Positions 1 through 5,412 of a stretch of 5,412 nucleotides of DNA are shown here, piece after piece. Made by a program: the position numbers and the translations under genes. Source of the stretch: Planctomycetota bacterium (GTDB lineage Bacteria > Planctomycetota > Planctomycetia > Pirellulales > Thermoguttaceae). The stretch spans positions 1 to 5,412 of the forward strand of contig JAEWUR010000079.1 in the NCBI GenBank assembly GCA_023397045.1. The letters run 5' to 3'. Numbering within the stretch: position 1 is the first letter of the stretch; the number at the start of each line of letters is the position of its first letter. Under the pieces are notes generated by a model, which ran no database searches, was not told the origin of the DNA, and saw nothing but the letters and a program-made list of their open reading frames with translations.

Positions 1-1003
1 CCTGGGAACGGCGAACACGCTGATTTCGATCGCCGGCGAAGGGTTGGTCTTGAACGAGCCGTCGATCGTGGCCGTCCAGCAGGGCACCGGCCGAATTCTC
101 TCCGGTGGCTGCGCGGTTGGGCATCTCGCGAAACAGATGGAAGGGCGAACGCCCGACTCGATCACCGTCGTTCGACCGTTGCGCAACGGCGTGATTGCCG
201 ACTTCGAACTTTGCGAGGCGATGCTGCGCTATCTGCTCCGCAAGGCGCAACGTCCCGGTCGTCGGCTTCGTCCGCGTCTGTTGGTGGGCATCCCCGGCTG
301 CATCACGCCGGTCGAAAAACGAGCCGTCTTCAACAGCGTTCACCGCGCCGGCGCAGGCCAGGTTTGGTTGATGCCCGAGGCCAAAGCGGCGACCATCGGC
401 GTCGGTTTGCCGATTGCCGAGCCGACGGCCAGCATGGTTTGCGACATCGGCGGCGGAACGACCGAGGTGGCCGTGATGAGTCTCGGCGACACCGTGGCCG
501 CCCAATCGGTCCGCACCGGCGGCGATCGGATGGATCAGGCGATCGTCGACTATCTCCGACGCCACTTCAATCTCCGCATCGGACTGACGGCCGCCGAACG
601 GCTGAAGATCGACATCGGCAGCGCCTATGCGTTGGAGGAAGAGCGTTCGATGGAGATCAGCGGCATCGACGCCGTCAGCGGACTACCGCGCCGCGCCACG
701 GTCACCAGCGAAGAGATCCGCCAAGCGCTGGCCGATCCGCTCCGCGAGATCCTCGACGCGGTGAAAAACGTCCTTGATGGATGCAGTCCCGATCTGGCGT
801 CCGATCTGGTCGAGAACGGGCTGGTTCTTTGCGGCGGCGGTGCGCTATTGCAGCGCATCGATCGTTATCTGAACGAGCAAACCGGCCTGCCCGTCCGAAT
901 CACGTCCGACCCGTTGACGGCCGTCGCTCGCGGGCTGTTGATCTGTATGGAACACCTTCCGCAGTGGCGGCGCTGGCTGCAATCGAGCGAAGAAGACGTG
1001 TGA
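1..1003 (+). CDS. mreB: MreB, actin-like rod-shape protein (5' end outside the window)
   Basis: MreB is a membrane-associated actin homologue that polymerises with ATP and organises lateral cell-wall synthesis. The reading frame is already open at base 2 and begins LGTANTL, the phosphate-1 loop whose preceding Asp lies just outside the window. The TTG at 44 is therefore internal and not the true start. About 333 residues are visible, close to the usual ~345 of the family, so only around a dozen are missing. Clear MreB signatures follow: LNEPSIVAV, the EGRTPDSI and RPLRNGVIADFE segments, the phosphate-2 loop DIGGGTTEVAV (about nt 443-475), GGDRMDQAI, AERLKIDIGSAY, and the adenosine-site LCGGGALL near 821-850, then DPLTAVARG. 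One odd point is that the usual EEPMAAAIG block reads PEAKAATIG here (374-400). The gene converges with the 86-residue gene after 9 bases, and no terminator hairpin is visible between them. Planctomycetes can carry more than one MreB-like gene, so a paralogue cannot be excluded. Confidence 0.95.
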   Translation, partial: LGTANTLISIAGEGLVLNEPSIVAVQQGTGRILSGGCAVGHLAKQMEGRTPDSITVVRPLRNGVIADFELCEAMLRYLLRKAQRPGRRLRPRLLVGIPGCITPVEKRAVFNSVHRAGAGQVWLMPEAKAATIGVGLPIAEPTASMVCDIGGGTTEVAVMSLGDTVAAQSVRTGGDRMDQAIVDYLRRHFNLRIGLTAAERLKIDIGSAYALEEERSMEISGIDAVSGLPRRATVTSEEIRQALADPLREILDAVKNVLDGCSPDLASDLVENGLVLCGGGALLQRIDRYLNEQTGLPVRITSDPLTAVARGLLICMEHLPQWRRWLQSSEEDV

Positions 1004-1012
1004 CGGACCGGC

Positions 1013-1273
1013 TCACTCGGCGCGGACCGATTGCGCGACGTCGCGGCAGATGGTGCGCAGCTCGTTGACCGAAACGTCCTCCAAACGCTTGCTGCGTTTG
1101 TCGAGTTGCTCGTTGATCTTGATCGCGGTTTCCTGCATGATGGCATGCGTTTCCTGGCAACCGCCGACCAGGATGAAATTCTTTCCGCGGGTGAGGCGGG
1201 TTTCGCCGTCGTCGTTGTCAAACGCCATTCCAAGCAGGGCGGACGATTTTTTGGCGGGCTGAGCGGCTTTCAC
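1013..1273 (-). CDS. Small protein of unknown function, coupled to the FHA gene
   Basis: This is an 86-residue soluble protein with no signal peptide or membrane segment and no function I can name. It has a short basic/Ala N-terminus, an acidic turn (DNDDGE, residues 19-24), a probable strand NFILVGG (32-38), the motif CQETH (39-43), and then two probable charged helices (about 44-64 and 68-82). The compact, structured appearance argues for a real gene. Its GTG start (1273-1271) overlaps the TGA of the FHA gene (1272-1270) as GTGA, which points to translational coupling. GGAAG lies 5 bases upstream of that GTG and supports it. A second possible start is the ATG at 1228 (residue 16), from which most of the conserved-looking part would still be made. 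The sequence resembles small hypothetical proteins I associate with planctomycetes, but that is memory and not a search result. Confidence 0.75.
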   Translation of the reverse strand: MKAAQPAKKSSALLGMAFDNDDGETRLTRGKNFILVGGCQETHAIMQETAIKINEQLDKRSKRLEDVSVNELRTICRDVAQSVRAE

Positions 1274-1947
1274 GGTTTCTTCCCCGGGAAAAATTGCCTC
1301 AACATCTCTTCGGCCGCGGAACGACTGCTCTCGGCCTTGGGTTTCGGCGGTGCTTTGAATCGCCCCGTCATCGAGATCGGCGCCTTTTTCTGTTTCGCCG
1401 GGTTCGGATCGACGGGCATCGTGGTCGTCGTGTCGTCGGTCGGATGGCCGGCGATCGTATCATGGATGGTTAGGGAGCTCTGGTCGGCGTCCGGCTTCTT
1501 CGCTGCCGGAATGGTCTGGGGCGAATCGTCGTCGCTGTCTTCCGAAAGCCATTTGCTGATTTCCAGATCGTCGTTGGGTGTGGCCGACGCCTTCGCCCCG
1601 GGCGATTTCTTCACGGCCGATTGGGCTTCGGCCGGCTTCGTCTCGGCGGCGGCGCTCGGCAATCGCACTTCGACTTCCAACTTGCCGATCGTGAGATGAT
1701 CGCCGTTGTGGATGGGATGTCGTTTTAGAATTTTGTCGCCGTTGACAATCGTGCCGTTGGTGCTGCCGAGATCTTCGATCGTAACTTCGTTTTCTGCGAT
1801 GGAAATGAGACAATGTTTTCGACTGATCGTATGGCTATGCGAGCGAAGATGACAACCTTCGCCTCGGCCGATGATGAACTTCGGCCCCTTCACGGGAATT
1901 TCCATTCCCGCCTGCTTCCCGCCGATGACGACCAGTTTCATGCCCAT
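1270..1947 (-). CDS. FHA-domain protein with long disordered C-terminal tail
   Basis: FHA domains bind phosphothreonine peptides and usually act downstream of Ser/Thr kinases. The domain fills roughly residues 3-96 of this 225-residue protein and keeps the key elements: GR at 27-28, SRKH at 42-45 and GSTNG at 61-65, followed by VNG and the closing strands IGKLEVEV. After it comes a low-complexity Ala/Pro/Lys/Asp tail (about 98-205), with acidic SEDSDDD, a TIHD site near 160 and a TTTT run at 173-176. The protein ends in a short predicted helix, AAEEMLRQFF, before PGKKP. No catalytic domain or membrane segment is seen. I chose the ATG at 1947 because MGMKLVVIGG fits the first strand of the domain. 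The ATG at 1941 is equally possible. The GTG at 1995 would add 16 residues unlike FHA sequence. The 122-base gap to the upstream transferase gene (1948-2069) shows no convincing promoter or terminator, so co-transcription with it is possible. Confidence 0.9.
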   Translation of the reverse strand: MGMKLVVIGGKQAGMEIPVKGPKFIIGRGEGCHLRSHSHTISRKHCLISIAENEVTIEDLGSTNGTIVNGDKILKRHPIHNGDHLTIGKLEVEVRLPSAAAETKPAEAQSAVKKSPGAKASATPNDDLEISKWLSEDSDDDSPQTIPAAKKPDADQSSLTIHDTIAGHPTDDTTTTMPVDPNPAKQKKAPISMTGRFKAPPKPKAESSRSAAEEMLRQFFPGKKP

Positions 1948-2069
1948 TGCCCGCACCCCGGCTAGTGAAGAGTTTGCAGTTTCAAATAACAGCACCCCCG
2001 AAAGTAGTGTGCAGTCTAACTAGCTTTCCACTGCTTCTTTCTTGATCCTATCAAATTTCGGAGCGGGCG

Positions 2070-2843
2070 TCAAAGATTTCCAGGACGTCCGCGATGTTCA
2101 ATCCAATCGGAAGCGGCATATTTTTGCGTTGCCAATGCCGTTGCTCGCCGAATTTGGCCATCAGATAGCCCCCCATTTTGCCATATTAACGGCATCGCCC
2201 GTTGAAGCATGGCCAGCCAGGCTTCGATTAACGCATGGGCCTTTATTTCTTTATCGACCAGTTCGGCCAGCCCGTCCAACTCTGGTGCGGCAGTTGATCG
2301 AGCGAGGAGTACGCTGCCGTGCTGGAGGACCGCGCCTTTGGATCGCCGCTGCGCGCTTCCGCAGATTTTTGTTTTGCCAACAACCACGTCGCCCGACGCA
2401 CGCCGTTGAAAACACAGAAATGGGGGGGCCGCATCCGCTGGTCGTCCCGGCTTCTCCTCGAACAAGGACGCCGAGACGCCCCAACCGGCCAGCGCGTCGA
2501 TCAACGCCAGATGCATGGCCTTATAGAAACCTAATCGATTGACCGCCAGCGAATGGTTCATCGGCACGGCGACGCTGTAGGTCAATTCGAGGTCGTGCAT
2601 GATCGCGCCGCCGCCGCTTGCACGGCGCACGACGGCCGACTGCCGGCTCGCCTCGTGCTGCCATCGATCGGCATAGGTCTGGAAATAGCCCAGCGACAGC
2701 GTTGGTTCTTGCCATTGGTAGAATCGGAAGGTGCATTGCCCTTCGGCCTCGGCCGCTTCGAGCAACGCTTCGTCGACCGCCATGTTCCAAGCACCGGGCG
2801 AAGGTGGATCGATGAGCAGAACAAACGAGCCGTCCGCCGTCAT
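2070..2843 (-). CDS. lipM: LipM/LplA-type octanoyl or lipoyl protein transferase
   Basis: This is a member of the biotin/lipoate A/B protein ligase fold. Such enzymes attach octanoate or lipoate to a lysine of GcvH or 2-oxoacid dehydrogenase E2 subunits in the cytoplasm. About 257 residues are present. The sequence shows NMAVDEALLE near the N-terminus (conserved at the start of the fold), the substrate-binding motif RRASGGGAIMHD (about 73-84), and then FLCF followed by VVVGKTKICGSAQRR and GAVLQHGSVLL. The Cys before the lysine motif (residue 144, codon 2414-2412) sits where LipM octanoyltransferases have their catalytic Cys. The active-site Lys is in KTKICGSAQ. This favours transfer by an acyl-enzyme over the ATP-dependent LplA ligase, although the wider family name is the safer label. 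Four codons before the Cys is a run of seven C on the coding strand (2428-2422). The ATG at 2843 is preferred over the GTG at 2846 because of the Shine-Dalgarno spacing. The gene overlaps the gcvPB stop, so the two are very likely co-translated. Confidence 0.9.
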   Translation of the reverse strand: MTADGSFVLLIDPPSPGAWNMAVDEALLEAAEAEGQCTFRFYQWQEPTLSLGYFQTYADRWQHEASRQSAVVRRASGGGAIMHDLELTYSVAVPMNHSLAVNRLGFYKAMHLALIDALAGWGVSASLFEEKPGRPADAAPPFLCFQRRASGDVVVGKTKICGSAQRRSKGAVLQHGSVLLARSTAAPELDGLAELVDKEIKAHALIEAWLAMLQRAMPLIWQNGGLSDGQIRRATALATQKYAASDWIEHRGRPGNL

Positions 2844-4297
2844 CACTCACCTCTCCACCGCAGCACCGGTTTGCGAGCGGCCGCGACTTCGTCGGGGCGA
2901 CAGATGGCCGTACCCAACGGGGCGTCGTGCAACGGCTCGGCGGGCTCGGCAAGGATCGATCGGATCGCCGCGGCAAAACCGTCGAGCGTCGCTTTGCTCT
3001 CGGTCTCGGTCGGTTCGATCATCATCGCCTCGGGCACGATCAGCGGGAAATAGACCGTCGGGGCATGATAGCCGTGGTCGAGCAGCCGCTTGGCGATATC
3101 CATTGCCGAGACGCCGCGTTCGGACTTGACCTTCGAGGCCGACGCCACGAACTCGTGCATGCAGCGGTCGCCGTGCGGCACCAGCAACACGTCCTTGACC
3201 TGCGAAAGGAGGTAGTTCGCGTTCAGTACGGCATCTTCCGCAATGCGTCGCAGGCCGTCGGGGCCGTGCGTGCGAATGTAACAATACATGCGAACGAGAA
3301 CCCCGACGTTTCCGAAGAAACTCCGCACGCGGCCGATCGATTTCGGCCGGTCGTAGTCGAGGTGATACCCTTGACCGTCCTTCACGACGATCGGCGTCGG
3401 CAGGAAGGGCGCCAAGGCTTCCGTGACGGCGATCGGTCCCGCGCCGGGACCGCCACTGCCATGAGGGCCGCTGAAGGTCTTGTGCGGATTGAAGTGCATC
3501 AGGTCGGCCCCGAAATCGCCGGGCCGAGAGACGCCCAAGATCGCGTTCATGTTGGCCCCGTCGAGATAGACCAGCCCGCCGGCCTGGTGGACCATTTCGG
3601 CGATCTGTTTCATTCGCGGCTCGAACAACCCCAGCGTGTTGGGGTTGGTAATCATGAAGACGGCGGTTTGGTCGTTGAGCTTCGCGGCCAACTCGTCGAC
3701 ATCGACAAAACCGTCGGCCGTGCTCTTCACCGGCACGATCGTGAAGCCGGCCATCGCGGCGCTAGCGGGATTCGTTCCGTGGGCGGCGTCCGGGATCAGC
3801 ACCGTCGTGCGTTTCTCTTGCCGATCGCGAAAATAGGCGGCCGCGACGAGCAGGGCCGTCATCTCGCCGTGTGCCCCGGCGGCAGGTTGAAGCGAAACGG
3901 CCGGCAGTCCGGCGATCTCGGCCAGAAAATGCTGGGATCGCTGCAACAGCGCCAAGATGCCCTGCAAGGTCGATTCGGGCTGATACGGATGCAAGTCGGC
4001 CATGCCCGGCAGCGAGACGAGCCGCTCGTTCCGCTTCGGGTTGTACTTCATCGTACACGAGCCCAGCGGATAGAAATTCGCGTCGACCGACATGTTTTGG
4101 GCCGAAAGCCGCACGAAATGCCGCACAATGTCCGGTTCGGAAAGTTCAGGCAGCGGCAACGGCGCCTCGGCCAGCGCGCCGCGCGGCAGCAGTTCGTCCA
4201 AGGTTTTTTGGGGCACGTCGCACTCGGGCATTCGAGCCGCGAGGCAACCGGGTTTGGACATCTCGAACAACAGCGGCGTACAAGTATTGGCGTTCAT
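2843..4297 (-). CDS. gcvPB: Glycine dehydrogenase (decarboxylating) subunit 2, P-protein beta
   Basis: This is the PLP-binding subunit of the two-part P-protein of the glycine cleavage system. With GcvPA it decarboxylates glycine and loads the aminomethyl group on the lipoyl arm of GcvH. The 484 residues match the usual length of about 485-490. Recognisable blocks in order are PLLFEMSKPG (8-17), FYPLGSCTMKYNPK (75-88), LHPYQPE (102-108), LQPAAGAHGE (136-145), the PDAAHGTNPASA segment (169-180), ITNPNTLGLFE (216-226), YLDGANMNAILG (244-255) and FNPHKTFSGPHGSGGPGAGP (269-288), in which Lys273 is the expected PLP Schiff-base lysine. The protein ends RKPVLRW. The frame stays open upstream to 4450, but those 51 codons do not resemble the family and the ATG at 4297 gives the standard N-terminus. 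The ribosome binding site is weak (GCGGA nearby). No gcvPA, gcvT or gcvH precedes it: the upstream neighbour is the divergent ftsK. No glycine riboswitch motif was recognised in its leader. Confidence 0.96.
   Translation of the reverse strand: MNANTCTPLLFEMSKPGCLAARMPECDVPQKTLDELLPRGALAEAPLPLPELSEPDIVRHFVRLSAQNMSVDANFYPLGSCTMKYNPKRNERLVSLPGMADLHPYQPESTLQGILALLQRSQHFLAEIAGLPAVSLQPAAGAHGEMTALLVAAAYFRDRQEKRTTVLIPDAAHGTNPASAAMAGFTIVPVKSTADGFVDVDELAAKLNDQTAVFMITNPNTLGLFEPRMKQIAEMVHQAGGLVYLDGANMNAILGVSRPGDFGADLMHFNPHKTFSGPHGSGGPGAGPIAVTEALAPFLPTPIVVKDGQGYHLDYDRPKSIGRVRSFFGNVGVLVRMYCYIRTHGPDGLRRIAEDAVLNANYLLSQVKDVLLVPHGDRCMHEFVASASKVKSERGVSAMDIAKRLLDHGYHAPTVYFPLIVPEAMMIEPTETESKATLDGFAAAIRSILAEPAEPLHDAPLGTAICRPDEVAAARKPVLRWRGE
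2847..2856 (-). promoter_or_regulatory. Strong Shine-Dalgarno deciding the start of the lipM-like gene
   Basis: The minus strand reads GGAGAGGTGA immediately before GTGATG. Its last seven bases, GAGGTGA (2853-2847), match the complement of the 16S rRNA 3' end exactly. GAGG ends 6 bases before the ATG at 2843 but only 3 before the GTG at 2846, so the ATG is the better start. The site lies within the last codons of gcvPB, and the gcvPB stop (TGA, 2845-2843) shares one base with the ATG. This arrangement is typical of stop-restart coupling. Confidence 0.7.
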
Positions 4298-4325
4298 TGG
4301 TCCGCAGGGAGCCCTAACTGTGTTT

Positions 4326-4355
4326 TTAGTAGAAGTTTTATGAAAAAACTGACAC
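4326..4355 (-). promoter_or_regulatory. Possible gcvPB promoter in AT-rich patch
   Basis: On the minus strand, GTGTCA (4355-4350; four of six matches to TTGACA) is followed after 18 bases by TACTAA (4331-4326; a poor -10 match), which is 28 bases before the gcvPB ATG. An alternative -10 is CATAAA (4342-4337), but it has no good -35 partner. Placement and AT-richness are the main support. The motif match is weak. Confidence 0.2.
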
Positions 4356-4455
4356 CGAGAACGATTGGAAATCGCGGTTGGCGTCGGAAAAACGCATTCT
4401 ACGGCCGATCCCCCCTCGAAACAAGAAGGCCCTATTAAACGTTGACCCAATCCGA

Positions 4456-4481
4456 AAAACCGGTTCTCAGAACACGGTTTT
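4456..4481. promoter_or_regulatory. Interrupted hairpin / palindrome in the divergent spacer
   Basis: The arms AAAACCG (4456-4462) and CGGTTTT (4475-4481) enclose GTTC-TCA-GAAC (4463-4473), with one unpaired A at 4474. This makes an 11-bp stem with a 3-base loop. An A run on the left and a T run on the right give it the look of a bidirectional intrinsic terminator, yet no gene that needs terminating lies beside it. The inner odd palindrome GTTCT-C-AGAAC could instead be a regulator's operator or the terminator of an unseen small RNA. The structure is seen in the sequence, but the role is unknown. Confidence 0.4.
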
Positions 4482-4658
4482 CCCGTTCCAATCCGCAGAT
4501 ACTACGGTCGGTCGACGACCTTTCCTAGCGGTTATGACCGACGCGAGGGTTTTTGGGGTGATGTCTCTCGGGCAAGCGGCAGGGCGCGGTCGCGTTCGAT
4601 TGTTTTCGGACCTCCTGGAGGGACGATACCACGATAGACGAGAGGCATTGGCGACGCG

Positions 4659-5412
4659 ATGCTCGAAAATCGTAATCTGAAACTCGATCTGCTGGCGCTC
4701 GTGCTGCTGGCGGCCGTGATTTTTCTTGCGGCCGCGCTGTTGAGTTACGATCCGGCCGATCCGATGGCCAATCTGGTCTATCCTCAGCACTCCAAGCCGG
4801 TCAACATGTGCGGCTATTGGGGGGCATTGATCAGCCGTCACCTGTTCGAATTGTTCGGCATCGGCGCCTATTACCTGCTCGTTTCGCTCGCTGTGTTCGA
4901 TGCCGTTCTGTTGATGCGGCGCGACGTCGGTCAACCGTGGGTACGGCTTTGCGGTTGGTTGCTCTCCGTGCTGGGCGTGACGACCTTCGCCGCGTTGGCC
5001 GTGCCGTGGCTGTCGCCCGGTCCTGTGATCGGGGCGGGAGGTTACCTCGGCGTCACGGGCAAGGCCCTGCTACAGACCCAGTTCGCCAACCTGGGCGCCT
5101 ACATCGTCGCCGTCAGCATGATCCTCGGCGGATTGCTTCTGTGCACCGACTATGTGCTCATCCGAACGCTGGCCTGGATCGTCGGCAAACCAACCCGAGG
5201 GCTGGGACGAGGCGTCATGCAGGTGGGTACGGCCTATGCGAAAAAGATCAACAACCGACGCCGATCCGATCTGGACAGCGTCGATCTGGATCAGGAGACC
5301 GAACGCGTTGCCGTGCGATTGTCGGGCCGACCCGAGACCGTTGCCGTCGAGGACGAACCGAAGCCCGGGGAAACCGGATCCGAAGCGGCCGAAAACGAGG
5401 TCGAGGTGAAGA
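4659..5412 (+). CDS. ftsK: FtsK/SpoIIIE-family DNA translocase, N-terminal membrane part (3' end outside the window)
   Basis: FtsK couples cell division to chromosome segregation: an N-terminal membrane domain anchors a C-terminal ATPase that pumps DNA at the septum. The frame from the ATG at 4659 (MLENRNLKLDLLAL) stays open for 251 codons to the window edge. It carries four hydrophobic segments, at about residues 10-29, 63-86, 94-116 and 143-168. The LLSYDPADP stretch after helix 1 and the CGYWGALIS stretch before helix 2 are typical of the FtsK 4TM domain. From about 175 the sequence turns basic and then acidic/Pro-rich (EDEPKPGETGSEAAE), which fits the start of the linker. The motor domain with its Walker motifs and the gamma domain would lie beyond the window. 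The ribosome binding site is weak: AGAGG (4641-4645) is 13 bases from the ATG. The family call rests on the membrane domain alone, since the ATPase is not visible. Confidence 0.88.
   Translation, partial: MLENRNLKLDLLALVLLAAVIFLAAALLSYDPADPMANLVYPQHSKPVNMCGYWGALISRHLFELFGIGAYYLLVSLAVFDAVLLMRRDVGQPWVRLCGWLLSVLGVTTFAALAVPWLSPGPVIGAGGYLGVTGKALLQTQFANLGAYIVAVSMILGGLLLCTDYVLIRTLAWIVGKPTRGLGRGVMQVGTAYAKKINNRRRSDLDSVDLDQETERVAVRLSGRPETVAVEDEPKPGETGSEAAENEVEVK

Larger units (their letters stand above)
4298..4658. other. Divergent intergenic region between gcvPB and ftsK
   Basis: This 361-base spacer should hold the promoters for gcvPB (leftward) and ftsK (rightward). Open frames across it are fragments without recognisable protein motifs and look like chance. 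A markedly AT-rich patch at about 4318-4350 lies just upstream of gcvPB and contrasts with the G+C-rich surroundings. A strong hairpin is at 4456-4481. Weaker inverted repeats are GTCGGTC (4507-4513) with GACCGAC (4536-4542), and CCTCC-T-GGAGG (4611-4621). On the ftsK side, TTGTTT (4600-4605) followed by GATACC (4625-4630) is a possible but poorly spaced promoter. No tRNA and no glycine riboswitch core was recognised. Confidence 0.7.

Noticed and set aside
44..46. TTG as the start of mreB
   Set aside because: The frame continues upstream to base 2 and encodes the conserved LGTANTL phosphate loop, so the TTG is an internal Leu.
1031..1699. 222-codon open frame on the + strand opposite the FHA and 86-residue genes
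   Set aside because: It is antisense to a clear FHA domain (GR, SRKH, GSTNG), and its Phe/Ser/Gly-rich composition fits a shadow frame.
1948..2069. Terminator or promoter between the lipM-like gene and the FHA gene
   Set aside because: TTGATA- and TTGAAA-like boxes occur, but none has a matching -10 at proper spacing, and no stable stem with a T run is present.
2927..4438. 503-codon open frame on the + strand opposite gcvPB
   Set aside because: It lies fully antisense to a clear gcvPB, is rich in Arg/His/Gly as expected of a G+C-driven shadow frame, and shows no domain motif.
4298..4450. 51-codon N-terminal extension of gcvPB
   Set aside because: The added residues do not resemble GcvPB, the ATG at 4297 gives the family's normal start and length, and the region holds the likely promoter.
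4298..4658. Glycine riboswitch upstream of gcvPB
   Set aside because: Searched by eye on the minus strand for the conserved aptamer core; nothing resembling it was found. A covariance-model search would settle it.
4378..4680. 100-codon open frame upstream of and overlapping ftsK
   Set aside because: No recognisable motif or ribosome binding site; it crosses the hairpin and runs into the ftsK start in another frame.

Overview
The window looks like chromosomal core sequence from a planctomycete, probably of the Pirellulales type. This is inferred from the roughly 60% G+C content, the style of the FHA protein, the weak ribosome binding sites at several genes, and the protein sequences themselves. 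No taxonomic search could be run.

Layout. At the left edge, mreB (actin-like cell-shape protein) enters from outside the window and ends at 1003 on the + strand. Nine bases later it meets a run of four minus-strand genes. Read in their own direction these are gcvPB (4297-2843; glycine decarboxylase subunit 2), a LipM/LplA-type octanoyl/lipoyl transferase (2843-2070), an FHA-domain protein with a long disordered tail (about 1947-1270), and a small 86-residue protein of unknown function (1273-1013). A 361-base spacer (4298-4658) separates gcvPB from the divergent ftsK, whose start at 4659 and four-helix membrane domain are present before the gene runs off the right edge. This ftsK fragment has no stop codon inside the window, so an ORF search that requires one would miss it.

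How the genes relate. gcvPB and the transferase share bases at their junction. They make functional sense together: GcvPB decarboxylates glycine and passes the aminomethyl group to the lipoyl arm of GcvH, and LipM-type enzymes load the octanoyl precursor of that arm onto GcvH. gcvPA, gcvT and gcvH are not directly upstream of gcvPB, so this is a split glycine-cleavage locus. The FHA gene and the 86-residue gene also overlap by four bases (GTGA) and are probably translationally coupled. mreB and ftsK are cell-shape and chromosome-segregation genes that bracket this block.

No mobile element, CRISPR array, tRNA or rRNA was seen. No clearly new system was found. The points most worth a second look are the unknown small protein coupled to the FHA gene, the Cys-containing LipM-like active site beside gcvPB, the altered nucleotide-site motif in MreB, and a hairpin in the gcvPB/ftsK spacer.
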